Notes: generated by a model not told the origin, from the letters alone. Counted from the first letter of the stretch, positions 1 to 8,276 are shown. The stretch: 17,721 bases of DNA from JANRKT01 sp033763355 (GCA_033763355.1 JANRKT010000324.1:1-17721); one strand, 5' to 3'. Numbers and translations are program-made.

Positions 1-9
1 GCACCTTCG

Positions 10-17
10 TAGCTTTG
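10..17 (+). promoter_or_regulatory. Candidate -7 promoter box for the aldo/keto reductase gene
   Basis: The octamer TAGCTTTG matches the Bacteroidota -7 consensus TAnnTTTG at all fixed positions. It lies about 18 bases before the first possible start codon at 35, which would give a very short leader. The matching -33 TTTG would fall outside the window, so only half of the promoter can be assessed. Confidence 0.4.
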
Positions 18-34
18 TTCCATCATTAAAGTGA

Positions 35-1045
35 ATGATTATGGAAACAAAAATGCCAAAACGCAAATTAGGAAAGAACGGTCCAGAAGTCTCCGCCATT
101 GGGCTCGGTTGCATGGGCATGAGCTTTGGCTATGGCCCCGCTGCTGACAAAAAAGAAATGATAACTCTTATTCATAAAGCTGTTGAAGAAGGCGTCACTT
201 TCTACGACACAGCAGAAGTGTACGGACCTTTTACCAATGAAGAACTGGTGGGTGAAGCGCTGCAGCCATTCAAAGGCAAGGTAATTATAGCTACAAAGTT
301 TGGCTTTGAAATAGACCGGGTACAAAACAAACACGTAGGTATAAACAGCCGTCCCGAAAATATCCGCCGGGTAACTGAGGAGTCCTTAAAGAGATTGAAA
401 ACAGATGTAATTGATCTGCTGTACCAGCATCGTGTTGATCCCAATGTTCCGATTGAAGATGTAGCCGGTACAGTGAAAGATTTAATCAAAGAAGGAAAAG
501 TAAAATACTTTGGTTTGTCTGAAGCAGGCGCCGGCACCATTAGAAAAGCACATGCTGTGCAACCGGTTAGTGCATTGCAAAGTGAATATTCACTATGGAC
601 AAGACAGCATGAAAAAGAAATTCTTCCAACAATTGAAGAATTAGGAATTGGGTTGGTTGCTTTCAGTCCATTAGGCAGAGGTTTCTTAGCAGGTAAAATA
701 AATGAGAACACAAAATTTGCCGAAGGCGATATTCGCAACACCCTGCCTAGGTATACTGAAGAAGCCCGTATTGTCAATAAAGCATTGTTAGATTTACTTA
801 ATCAATTTGCGGCAATAAGAAATACCACTCCTGCACAAATTGCCCTGGCATGGGTATTGGCGCAAAAGCTGTGGATTGTTCCAATTCCCGGTACTACCAA
901 ACTGCATCGCCTTAAAGAAAATATTGATGCAGCCTTCATTGAATTATCAGCAGCAGAATTACAGGAAATCGAAGATGCATCTTCACAAATTAAAGTAATG
1001 GGCGCCCGTTATACGGAAGCGATGGAGAAGTCAACGGGGCTGTAA
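35..1045 (+). CDS. Aldo/keto reductase (NADPH-dependent oxidoreductase)
   Basis: Cytosolic aldo/keto reductase of 336 residues, the usual length for the YajO/AKR13-like group, which reduces aldehydes and ketones with NADPH; the physiological substrate cannot be told. The N-terminal GLGCMGMS strand and the family tetrad are visible: Asp58 and Tyr63 in YDTAEVYG, Lys88 in ATKFG, and His132 in LYQHRVDP. The cofactor-binding region is present as AFSPLGRGFLAG (about 209-220) and IPGTTK near the C-terminus. In-frame ATGs occur at 35, 41 and 53. The second or third may be the true start, because the core begins at MPKRKLG; 35 is the longest option. The gene appears monocistronic, with a -7-like box just upstream, and has no evident link to the polysaccharide locus. 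Confidence 0.93.
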   Translation: MIMETKMPKRKLGKNGPEVSAIGLGCMGMSFGYGPAADKKEMITLIHKAVEEGVTFYDTAEVYGPFTNEELVGEALQPFKGKVIIATKFGFEIDRVQNKHVGINSRPENIRRVTEESLKRLKTDVIDLLYQHRVDPNVPIEDVAGTVKDLIKEGKVKYFGLSEAGAGTIRKAHAVQPVSALQSEYSLWTRQHEKEILPTIEELGIGLVAFSPLGRGFLAGKINENTKFAEGDIRNTLPRYTEEARIVNKALLDLLNQFAAIRNTTPAQIALAWVLAQKLWIVPIPGTTKLHRLKENIDAAFIELSAAELQEIEDASSQIKVMGARYTEAMEKSTGL

Positions 1046-1211
1046 AAGCATAAAAGAAACCTTAAGCAGAAGTTTTCTGATTACCTCAGGTCAAAGAAAT
1101 ATTGACAAAATAATTTGATCGCTCACCCCTGATTATATTAACAAAGCAACGGAAAACTGATGATGATACAGAAGCATCTGACTGGGGCTATACTGTAACC
1201 TGTCCTCTTCT

Positions 1212-1242
1212 TTTGCGGTTCTGGTCAACTATTGTACTTTAG
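1212..1242 (+). promoter_or_regulatory. Bacteroidota-type sigma promoter for the DUF481 gene
   Basis: A -33 TTTG at 1212-1215 is followed after 19 bases by TACTTTAG at 1235-1242, which matches TAnnTTTG at all but one fixed position. Spacing and sequence fit the primary-sigma promoter of Bacteroidota. Transcription would begin near 1249, leaving a leader of about 55 bases to the ATG at 1304. This also argues against the in-frame TTG at 1232, which lies at the upstream edge of the -7 box. Confidence 0.6.
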
Positions 1243-1303
1243 CCGTGCAACAAGATTTGCGGCAGCAGGCAGCGGATGTGAACCTGCATATTTCCTGACT
1301 GAA

Positions 1304-2095
1304 ATGAACCAAATAAATATCAGAACTGCATTTACAGCGTTGGGGCTTTTGGCAACAACCCAATATGCCCTTGCCCAAATCAATGAGAGCGATACACTGA
1401 AATGGCAATTTCGGGTATCGCTGACAGGAAGTTACCAGCAGGGAAACGCAGAAATATTGAATATCCGCAGCAGACTGGAGTTTTTGGTAAGGCCCGATGA
1501 GAAATGGGCATTCAAATCACAAATTTCAAGTTTATACACCCAGTTTTTTGATCGTAAAATAGACAATGATATAAACGTCCGCAATTTTTTATATTTTCAG
1601 CCGGAACACCGTCTGTATGGTTATATCGCCGCATTTGCATTTACCAACCATCGCCGGAAATTGAAAAGCCGGTATGTTTTTGCTGCCGGTCCCACATGGC
1701 AGGCCATTCGTTCTAAAAATTTTATTCTGAAGCTATCTGCCAATATGGTGTATGAAAGCTCTTTGTTCAAAGACACTGTTTTCAACCAGGCAAAATATAA
1801 CGGGCAGGATAAAATAAACCTGTGGCGTTACTCACTCTATGCAGGCGGCTGGGGTTTTCTGTTCAATAATCGTCTAAGGTTATATTATGAGTTGTTTCTG
1901 CGACAGGCATTCAATAACAGCAAAAATTACAGAACGCACCTGGAGGTTGGGTTTGATTTTCCCGTTTGGCGGGGATTGTCTTTTAATACGGTATATACTT
2001 CTACCCATGAAAACGTTGTTGTAAAAAATATTAAAGAAGACGACCGGATCTTAACTTTTGGGTTAAGCTACTTATTCAGAAAAAAAATGGATTAG
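1304..2095 (+). CDS. DUF481 family outer-membrane beta-barrel protein
   Basis: Protein of 263 residues with a clear Sec signal peptide (about residues 1-24, ending TTQYALA before QINESD). The rest is built from alternating aromatic and polar strands typical of a small outer-membrane barrel, for example WQFRVSLTGSYQQGNAE near the mature N-terminus, YSLYAGGWGFLFNNRLRLYYE, and a C-terminal strand ILTFGLSYLF. The GSYQQGN segment resembles the 'G-x-x-x-x-G-N' opening of DUF481 proteins (salt-induced outer membrane protein YdiY-like), whose function is unknown. The start was placed at ATG 1304 because the signal peptide begins there and the promoter lies at 1212-1242; a TTG at 1232 would add 24 unrelated residues. 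It stands alone, with a candidate terminator about 90 bases downstream. Confidence 0.8.
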   Translation: MNQINIRTAFTALGLLATTQYALAQINESDTLKWQFRVSLTGSYQQGNAEILNIRSRLEFLVRPDEKWAFKSQISSLYTQFFDRKIDNDINVRNFLYFQPEHRLYGYIAAFAFTNHRRKLKSRYVFAAGPTWQAIRSKNFILKLSANMVYESSLFKDTVFNQAKYNGQDKINLWRYSLYAGGWGFLFNNRLRLYYELFLRQAFNNSKNYRTHLEVGFDFPVWRGLSFNTVYTSTHENVVVKNIKEDDRILTFGLSYLFRKKMD

Positions 2096-2400
2096 TCTCC
2101 CGGCATGGGGTGGCATTGAGCAGGTGGAAGAAGAAGATGCGGAGATGATCCGTACATTATAACCTGTAGTCCTGAAAGATCACAGGGATTATTTATCCTG
2201 CATTTTTTTACTACCCGCATAAAAATGGGATTAACCGGAAAAAATTTCTGAATTATCATTACAAATCCTGCACAGTTCACACCTGTTCATGTATGTATTG
2301 CCGCACAGGTTAAGGCGTTTCAGCGGTAATATCATGTACCATGAATATTCAATTCTTCTGAAAAACTATTTTATAACGGGGTGGGTGTAATAGTAAGAGG
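2096..2400. other. Intergenic region between convergent genes
   Basis: About 305 bases separate the DUF481 gene from the end of the minus-strand PUL. No convincing gene is seen; a 62-codon minus-strand reading frame here has no signal peptide, recognised motif or promoter. The only structure noted is a small hairpin followed by seven Ts at 2183-2209. No obvious terminator for the minus-strand operon was found. Confidence 0.6.
2183..2209 (+). terminator. Candidate rho-independent terminator after the DUF481 gene
   Basis: CAGGG (2183-2187) can pair with TCCTG (2196-2200), including one G-T wobble, around an AT-rich 8-base loop. This is followed by CA and then seven Ts at 2203-2209. The stem is short, so this is tentative, but orientation and position about 90 bases after the stop codon fit termination of the plus-strand gene. 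Confidence 0.4.
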
Positions 2401-4413
2401 CTATTGCTTCAGCCAGGCCAGGTTAAAACGGTAATACAAATTACTGCTCAGCACGTGTATGGTATTATCGGGAGACTGTGTGGCGGCAAGATAGCCTTTG
2501 GGTTCTGCATGGCTGCTGTCCATCCTGAAGTCGCCCGTCCATGCACCGCCATTCAATAAACGATCTTTGCCATCGGTAAGTAATTTTTTTACGGGCCATG
2601 TACGGCCTTCATCAAAAGAAAGTGCAGCAAACAAACCGTACCCTTTCAATTTTTTTCCGCCTTTAACCGTGAACCACATCCCCTCCTCTGCTGCTTTGCC
2701 GGGGCTGTGTGTAAATGACAGCAGCAGCATGGGCCCTTCGTTTAACCGCATCAGCGCCAGGCGCTGTCCGCTTTCAATAGAAGCAAATTCAGACGGGTAA
2801 TACTTCCAGCTTTTACCCATATCATAAGAAATACTCATGGGCATTCTCAAAATGCCATTCTCCGTTTCAATGTTATCGTTCCTTCCCAATGCAAATAAAC
2901 TTCCGTCTTTTCTTTGCACCACTCCCGCATGGATGCCTGCAATCAGCCCGCCTGTATTGCCTTTTTTGAAAACAGGCGTATCAGCTTTGCTGTAAGATAT
3001 CTCCCAGTTTTTTCCATTGTCTTTACTGATGTGCAGAACAGTTCCGCCATAAGGGCCGGGCACGGCATCGCATGGTTGCAGCAGCCAGCCTTCTCTGGTT
3101 TGAAACATTCCCGCAATTACCTGGTGGCGCATCGCATGTTCAGCTGCAATGATGCCCGGTTTGCTCCAAGAGGCGCCATTGTCTTTGCTTGTCCGCATTA
3201 CTATTGCCAGGTTCTGCCAGTCGCCTGCAGCTTCAACTCCGTTAAGATGGTACAATGTTCCCTTCTTATCATAAAAAAGCGATGACCCAGTCATATTCCT
3301 GTCGGGCACTTTAAAAAACAAAGATGCAGTATCCCATAGCGGCAGGCTTTTGCGCAAACGGCTTTGCAGGATAACCATTTCCCTTCCATGCTCTTCATTG
3401 GTTGAAAACCATATTGCAAGTAAATCACCATTGGGCAGCCATGTTATTGCAGGGCAATGGTTGTGTTTATAAAAAGGGGTTTTGTTGTTTGGGATAACAT
3501 AAGCAACGGGGTCAGCAAAAAATGGTTTGTTGTTTACAGTTGTATTCCAGACAAATTTCTGCTGCGCAACCTTGATTACAGGATTGTTTTGCAAAACAGT
3601 GAAAGGTTTTGTTGCAGGCAAATCTGCCTGTACTACACGGAACCCGGTAAGCCAGTGCTTATCCCCCGGCAGCATGGCCATGCGGTTGGCAGAACGCAGG
3701 TAATATACCCTAGTATTGTGGCTGCCGCCCCTTGTTACTTTATACAACCCGTTTGTATAACCAACGGGGTCGGTGTGTTCTGCTGAAAGGTAAGGCCCAT
3801 ACCAGTCATAACACCATTCCTCCACATTGCCATGCATATCATACAAACCAAAAGCATTGGCAGGAGTTTGCGCTACTTTTAAGGAAACAGTCTTTGGCAC
3901 ACGGTTGGTCTGCTGGTTTTTGTAATAAACAAAAGCTAATGTATCCCCTGTATAAAAACCTGTTGTTGTGCCGGCACGGCAGGCATATTCCCATTCCGCT
4001 TCTGTTGGCAGGCGATAGGTTTTACCTTCTTTTTTTGAAAGCCATTTGCAGAATGCAACCGCTTCATGATAGCTTATAAAAACCACCGCTTCATCATCTT
4101 CTTTGGAAAAACCGTTTTTACTGCGTAGCTTTTTATGTGCAGGATCAAATGTTTCGTATTGTTTATTGGTGATTTCCGTTGCCGACATCAGAAATGGTTT
4201 TGAAATGGCAACTTCATGCACAGGGCTTTCATCCGCATCCTCACCCCCTCTTTCTGAACCCATGCTGAAAGTGCCTGCAGGAATTTGAACCATCTTTATG
4301 GGGGCTGCATTGATATGTTGCGCAAACGAACCTGTGACACAGAAAAGAGAAATACAAAGGAACAGCTTTTCAATTTGCACAAGGCAGGTAATAATTTTAA
4401 TACACCTCCGCAT
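2401..4413 (-). CDS. Secreted fusion: SUMF1/FGE-like domain plus sialidase-like (Asp-box) beta-propeller
   Basis: Protein of 670 residues. A hydrophobic leader (about 14-31, ending GSFAQ) predicts export. Residues 39-262 form a sulfatase-modifying-factor/PvdO-like domain: MVQIPAGTFSMGS, YRLPTEAEWEYACRAG (133-148), FGLYDMHGNVEEW (188-200) and the RGGSHNTR region (228-235). Formylglycine-generating enzymes carry a redox Cys pair just after GGS; here that stretch has no Cys, so formylglycine-generating activity is unlikely. Residues about 300-670 form a propeller with four Asp boxes: SKDNGASW (409), SKDNGKNW (463), SYDMGKSW (529) and SFDEGRTW (599). The usual FRIP arginine of sialidases is not evident, its place being taken by HNHCPAITWLPNGD (317-330). 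The gene overlaps the upstream fucosidase by 17 bases, suggesting coupled translation and a shared glycan substrate. A GTG at codon 12 is an alternative start. The reaction is unknown: lectin, lyase or glycosidase are all possible. Confidence 0.85.
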   Translation of the reverse strand: MRRCIKIITCLVQIEKLFLCISLFCVTGSFAQHINAAPIKMVQIPAGTFSMGSERGGEDADESPVHEVAISKPFLMSATEITNKQYETFDPAHKKLRSKNGFSKEDDEAVVFISYHEAVAFCKWLSKKEGKTYRLPTEAEWEYACRAGTTTGFYTGDTLAFVYYKNQQTNRVPKTVSLKVAQTPANAFGLYDMHGNVEEWCYDWYGPYLSAEHTDPVGYTNGLYKVTRGGSHNTRVYYLRSANRMAMLPGDKHWLTGFRVVQADLPATKPFTVLQNNPVIKVAQQKFVWNTTVNNKPFFADPVAYVIPNNKTPFYKHNHCPAITWLPNGDLLAIWFSTNEEHGREMVILQSRLRKSLPLWDTASLFFKVPDRNMTGSSLFYDKKGTLYHLNGVEAAGDWQNLAIVMRTSKDNGASWSKPGIIAAEHAMRHQVIAGMFQTREGWLLQPCDAVPGPYGGTVLHISKDNGKNWEISYSKADTPVFKKGNTGGLIAGIHAGVVQRKDGSLFALGRNDNIETENGILRMPMSISYDMGKSWKYYPSEFASIESGQRLALMRLNEGPMLLLSFTHSPGKAAEEGMWFTVKGGKKLKGYGLFAALSFDEGRTWPVKKLLTDGKDRLLNGGAWTGDFRMDSSHAEPKGYLAATQSPDNTIHVLSSNLYYRFNLAWLKQ

Positions 4414-5857
4414 TGGAAATAACCGGGCATGCTTTTGATGAAGTAATAATGACTTTTATTTTACCGGTTTCAACAGGGTCAATTTTTAATATTCTTTTGT
4501 AACCGATGGTAGTGGCTTCAGTTGCTTTATGCCATGCATTGTCTTTCCATACTTCTACGGTAAATGATTTTACCCGCTGGCCGAGCCTGATGTACTCCTG
4601 CAGCAAAATGTACTTCACCGTTTGTATTTTACCGAGATGGATTTCAAAACTCCCGGTTGTTACATTATCATTTGTGGCCCAGTATGTGTTTTTATTACCG
4701 TCAGTGATGTTAGCAGGAGAAAACATCTTTGCATTGCTGCGGTAACTGCTTGCAGTAACTTTTGCTTTCTTTGCAAGATTAACAGCAAAAGCTTCATTCC
4801 ATAATTGCCTGAACCCCTGCAATGCCTTTACATCATTTTCATGAAACAGCCCCCTTCTGTCAGGCGGCACATTCAATAACAAAGTAGAACCGCGGCCAAC
4901 TGATGTAAGATAAATTTCAAATAACTTTTCCGGTGTTTTTACCAGTGAATCTTCCTTTGCATGATAAAACCATCCGGGCCTGATGGAAACATCCACTTCA
5001 GCAGGTATCCATTTTGCTCCATCTGCCGAACCTGTATTCAGCAATTCTTCAATTCCGCCCTTACCGGCGAATAAAGTATCCGCTGTAATGGTATTCCAGT
5101 TGGTTTCACCCGCAACACCTCTTTCGTTGCCCACCCATCTTACACCCGGTCCTGCATCACTGAAGAAAATAACATTTGGCTCCATGCTGCGCACCAGCTT
5201 TAATGTAGCGGGCCAGTCATAATATGTTGCACCGTTTATTCTCCGGGTTTCTCTTGCACCGCCATAATAACCATCGCCTCCGTTGGCGCCGTCGAACCAC
5301 ATTTCAAACACGGGACTGTATTGTGTAAACAGTTCTTTCAACTGGTTGCGGTAATAAGTAATGTAACCAGGCCTTCCGTATTCAGCGTGGTTCCTGTCCC
5401 ACGGAGAAAGATATACCCCGAATTTCAATCCGTATTTCTTCGCTGCTTCCCTTGCTTCCCTCACCACATCGCCTTTGCCGTTTTTATAAGGACTATTTTT
5501 TACCGAATGTTCTGTGTATTTACTTGGCCACAAACAAAAGCCGTCATGGTGCTTGCAGGTTAATATCATTGTTTTAAAACCTGTTTCTTTTAAAACCTTT
5601 GCCCATTGGCCTGCATCCGGCTGGGTTGGATTGAAAACAGAAGGGCTTTCATCCCCATAGCCCCATTCTTTATCAGTAAATGTATTGGTGGTAAAATGTA
5701 TAAAAGCATTCATCTCCATTTCATGCCATTCAAGCTGGGCAGCAGACGGAACAGGTAAAACCGGTTTGGGGGCAAGCAGCTTTGTGTTTTGTGCAAACAG
5801 CCCGGTGCTGCATAACAAGCCTGCTGCCAGAATTGCGTACTTATTAAATCGTTTCAT
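4397..5857 (-). CDS. Alpha-L-fucosidase, GH29 (B-type) with C-terminal discoidin-like domain
   Basis: Exported protein of 486 residues with a Sec signal peptide (MKRFNKYAILAAGLLCSTGLFAQ region). The GH29 barrel covers about residues 35-355: WHEMEMNAFIHFTTNTFTDKEW, TCKHHDGFCLW (100-110, His103/His104 in the fucose pocket) and FEMWFDGANG, where Asp189 is the expected nucleophile. The GNERG segment (Glu245) is a candidate for the acid/base. The overall pattern, with FTTNTFTD and RWVGNERG, resembles the GH29-B branch, whose members prefer alpha-1,3/1,4-linked fucose on branched oligosaccharides. Residues about 362-486 form an F5/8-type (discoidin, CBM32-like) module ending ISNAEVY, probably for glycan binding. 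It follows the SGNH gene by 64 bases and overlaps the next gene by 17. The B assignment is by motif resemblance and the exact linkage is not known. Confidence 0.92.
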   Translation of the reverse strand: MKRFNKYAILAAGLLCSTGLFAQNTKLLAPKPVLPVPSAAQLEWHEMEMNAFIHFTTNTFTDKEWGYGDESPSVFNPTQPDAGQWAKVLKETGFKTMILTCKHHDGFCLWPSKYTEHSVKNSPYKNGKGDVVREAREAAKKYGLKFGVYLSPWDRNHAEYGRPGYITYYRNQLKELFTQYSPVFEMWFDGANGGDGYYGGARETRRINGATYYDWPATLKLVRSMEPNVIFFSDAGPGVRWVGNERGVAGETNWNTITADTLFAGKGGIEELLNTGSADGAKWIPAEVDVSIRPGWFYHAKEDSLVKTPEKLFEIYLTSVGRGSTLLLNVPPDRRGLFHENDVKALQGFRQLWNEAFAVNLAKKAKVTASSYRSNAKMFSPANITDGNKNTYWATNDNVTTGSFEIHLGKIQTVKYILLQEYIRLGQRVKSFTVEVWKDNAWHKATEATTIGYKRILKIDPVETGKIKVIITSSKACPVISNAEVY

Positions 5858-5921
5858 CTTTTCACTTTTTAAAAGATTAGTAGCATCGGTAATATTACTA
5901 TCCGGTATCCCGTTGTTTTAA

Positions 5922-6683
5922 TCAGATATAAGATAAGTTCTTTTTAACCGTGTTAAGCCATAGCCTTGCAATAAGTTCATGGCCGGCGGGCATCGGGTGG
6001 ATTCCGTCCCATATCCAGTACCCTGCATCGGCCCTCTGTAACGCTTTGTTAAAAGCTTTTTGACAAGGAACCAATATTGCATTAAAATCAACCGCAAGCC
6101 GACGAACTATTTTCTGCCTCTCCTCCATTTCTGCAGAATATAAAGCCCATTTTTCCTTTACCCTGCCAACGGGTAAAATAAACGGTTCACACAATACAAA
6201 CTGAACAGCCGGCAAAGCCTGTTGCGTACGCTGCAGCAATGAACGGTAACCCGACTCAAAATTTTCTTTATCGCATTTTGCGTCACCTTGTAAAAAGGCT
6301 TCAAGATCATTTACACCTGCCAGTATGCTAAGTACAGCGGGTTTAATATCCAGTGCATCAGCTTGCCACCTTTCTGCAAGGTCGCTTACTTTATTGCCGC
6401 TGACGCCGCGGTTATAAAAATCAAAATTCCTTTCAGAAAAATCGTAACATACCCTGGCTGCTATAAGATAAGCATACCCATGACCGAGTATATGGTTCCA
6501 GTCGTTGTTGCGCCCCCTGTTGCCATCGGTAATCGAATCGCCCTGAAATAAAATCACGGCGTCTTTCTTTTTTTCAGCGCTGTTTATTATACCCGGAGCT
6601 AAAGCTGCGGCAACATTACCGGCCTGCATAGCGGCAAAACTTCCTGCCGCAAGTTTCTTAATAAATGTTCTTCGTGTGCCCAT
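5922..6683 (-). CDS. SGNH/GDSL hydrolase, predicted secreted carbohydrate esterase
   Basis: Protein of 253 residues in the SGNH hydrolase superfamily. The blocks are clear: GDSIT with nucleophile Ser50, NRGVSGN (91-97) supplying the oxyanion glycine, GVND with Asn125, and WDGIHP with Asp226 and His229 completing the triad. The N-terminus, TRRTFIKKLAAGSFAAMQAG, has a twin-arginine-like motif before a hydrophobic stretch, so export by Tat is likely. In PULs such enzymes usually remove acetyl or other acyl groups from sugars before glycosidases act; that role here is inferred from the adjoining fucosidase. It is the first gene after the terminator at 6736-6764 and so may begin its own transcript or depend on read-through. 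No promoter with good spacing was found in the 57 bases between terminator and start. Confidence 0.9.
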   Translation of the reverse strand: MGTRRTFIKKLAAGSFAAMQAGNVAAALAPGIINSAEKKKDAVILFQGDSITDGNRGRNNDWNHILGHGYAYLIAARVCYDFSERNFDFYNRGVSGNKVSDLAERWQADALDIKPAVLSILAGVNDLEAFLQGDAKCDKENFESGYRSLLQRTQQALPAVQFVLCEPFILPVGRVKEKWALYSAEMEERQKIVRRLAVDFNAILVPCQKAFNKALQRADAGYWIWDGIHPMPAGHELIARLWLNTVKKNLSYI

Positions 6684-6735
6684 CTGCTTTTTTACAAAGC
6701 TTATGATTTATACTGCGTTTACCTGTTAATTTTTT

Positions 6736-6764
6736 AAAAAGGCCACTCCGGGAATGGAATGGCC
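6736..6764 (-). terminator. Rho-independent terminator after the GH29-A gene
   Basis: Read on the minus strand, GGCCATTCC (6764-6756) pairs with GGAGTGGCC (6749-6741) over nine base pairs with one U-G wobble and a six-base loop. Five Ts follow directly (6740-6736). It lies 32 bases past the stop codon of the GH29 gene at 6796 and before the SGNH gene, so it should separate or attenuate transcription between the two halves of the PUL. Confidence 0.75.
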
Positions 6765-6795
6765 GCATTTAACTCCTGCTATTATATACCAAACA

Positions 6796-8247
6796 TTAAT
6801 TATTACCGGGCCCGCTGCTGAATGCAAAAGCAAGGGCGGGAATTTTCAAACCATGTTTTTGCAAAGAGGCAGGCAATACAACTTTTACTTTGTTTCCTTC
6901 CGCCGCCCATTTTATTGCAGCACCGGTATGCAGCAGCTTCATCTTTGTTCCTTTTTTGGGCACATTACCTGTCCACTCTATTACCGCTGGTATGGGTTTG
7001 CCTTCTTCCACACATGCTAACGCATAGGTTGTTACTGCATCCTTTGATTGCGTAAAATAAACATTGCCGTTTTTATAGTTTTCTGCGCACCTTGTATTAT
7101 AAATGGCTGTTCCGTTCTGTTTCATCCATTCTCCAATTTCCGTCAAACGGCTGATGGCCTCTTCAGGCAATGTTCCGTCTGCCTTTGGCCCTACGCCCAA
7201 CAATAAACTTCCGCCTTTTGCAACCACTTCAATCAACTGGTGTATTACTTTAGCCGTGGTTTTAAATTTATCATTGGGCACAAAGCCCCATGCATCGCCA
7301 AGTGTAATACAACTTTCCCAGGGGTTATCAAGCTTCTTATCCGGCACACGTTGTTCCGGCGTCTGATAATTTTCATAGGGCCCATGTACTGTCCTGTCAA
7401 CAATAAGCAATCCCGGCTGGGCTTTTCTTGCCATCGCAGCAATCTCAGGCATATCAATATCCTGGCTCCATGCCGGTATGGCTGCACCCCATGAACGCAC
7501 TTCGTCATTTACAGTTTCTAACGGCCTCACCCATCCGCCATCCAGCCACAAAATATCAATGCTGCCGTAATCATGCATCAGTTCGCTTATCTGATTATAC
7601 GTGTACTGTTTGAATTTATCCCATCGCCAGGGAAATTTCCTTATGTCGTAATTGTTATTCCTGTCTGGTGTTGCATACAAAGGCCACCAGTAATTCTCGC
7701 TGTGCCAGTCAGGTTTTGAAAAATATGCCCCTGTCATCAAACCTTCCTTGCGAAAGGCATCGAATACATATTTCGCTACGTTTGCTTTTGAATTTTTGGC
7801 AAACGGGCCATTGGTTATTTTGAAATCTGTTTGCTTTGTATCAAACATGCAAAAGCCATCATGGTGCTTGGTAGTAAATACTAAATAACGCATACCTGCA
7901 TCTTTAGCTGCCTTTGCCCATTGCTCCGGGTTAAAGTTTACAGGATTAAAATCTTTCTGCAAACCCCAATACCATTTTTTATACTCCCCATAATCCGATG
8001 TGCTGTCACGGGTAATCCAGTCTTCGGAACACAAAGACCATGATTCTATAATTCCGGGCACGGCATATAAACCCCAATGGATAATCATCCCGAATTTCTG
8101 GTCACGCCACCGCTCCAGCTTTTCTTTTACCAGCGGGTCATCAGGCCACACGTATTGTGCTGATTGCGGGTGAACGTTTTGCTGTGCATAACTGCCTGAT
8201 GGAGTGATAAACCAAAGCAGCATCAAATAACCATATAGCTTTATCAT
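6796..8247 (-). CDS. Alpha-L-fucosidase, GH29 (A-type)
   Basis: Exported protein of 483 residues with a short signal peptide (MIKLYGYLMLLWFITPSGSYAQ). The GH29 catalytic barrel covers about residues 35-375: KFGMIIHWGLYAVPG, the DYGEYKKWYW strand, FTTKHHDGFCMFDT (His128/His129) and DILWLDGGW with Asp236 as nucleophile. Glu298 in TPEQ, about 60 residues later, is a candidate acid/base. The KGGSLLLGVGPKADGTLP stretch (344-361) is highly typical of A-type members, which have a relaxed linkage range. A small C-terminal beta-sandwich follows (about 395-478), with no added binding module. It is the first enzyme after SusD, 121 bases downstream, and is followed by a strong terminator. It probably releases fucose in the periplasm or at the cell surface. 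Confidence 0.94.
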   Translation of the reverse strand: MIKLYGYLMLLWFITPSGSYAQQNVHPQSAQYVWPDDPLVKEKLERWRDQKFGMIIHWGLYAVPGIIESWSLCSEDWITRDSTSDYGEYKKWYWGLQKDFNPVNFNPEQWAKAAKDAGMRYLVFTTKHHDGFCMFDTKQTDFKITNGPFAKNSKANVAKYVFDAFRKEGLMTGAYFSKPDWHSENYWWPLYATPDRNNNYDIRKFPWRWDKFKQYTYNQISELMHDYGSIDILWLDGGWVRPLETVNDEVRSWGAAIPAWSQDIDMPEIAAMARKAQPGLLIVDRTVHGPYENYQTPEQRVPDKKLDNPWESCITLGDAWGFVPNDKFKTTAKVIHQLIEVVAKGGSLLLGVGPKADGTLPEEAISRLTEIGEWMKQNGTAIYNTRCAENYKNGNVYFTQSKDAVTTYALACVEEGKPIPAVIEWTGNVPKKGTKMKLLHTGAAIKWAAEGNKVKVVLPASLQKHGLKIPALAFAFSSGPGNN

Positions 8248-8276
8248 TTAATCATATCGTTTTATTATTAAGCGCC

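Noticed and set aside
202..777. 191-codon minus-strand reading frame opposite the aldo/keto reductase
   Set aside because: It is fully antisense to a gene with an intact catalytic tetrad, has no recognisable motif and shows composition expected from a mirrored coding frame.
2401..4413. Possible target gene of a diversity-generating retroelement, because the FGE-like fold is used as a variable protein in such systems
   Set aside because: No reverse transcriptase, template repeat or adenine-rich variable repeat is seen; the FGE-like domain is N-terminal rather than at the end of the protein.
2401..4413. Annotation as a formylglycine-generating sulfatase activator or as a true exo-sialidase
   Set aside because: The active-site cysteine region after GGS has no Cys, no sulfatase is in the window, and the FRIP-type arginine motif is not visible, so neither activity is supported.
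6695..6703. CAAAGCTTA as a -7 box for the SGNH gene on the minus strand
   Set aside because: The internal spacing is one base too long, no -33 element is seen, and the leader would be only about five bases.
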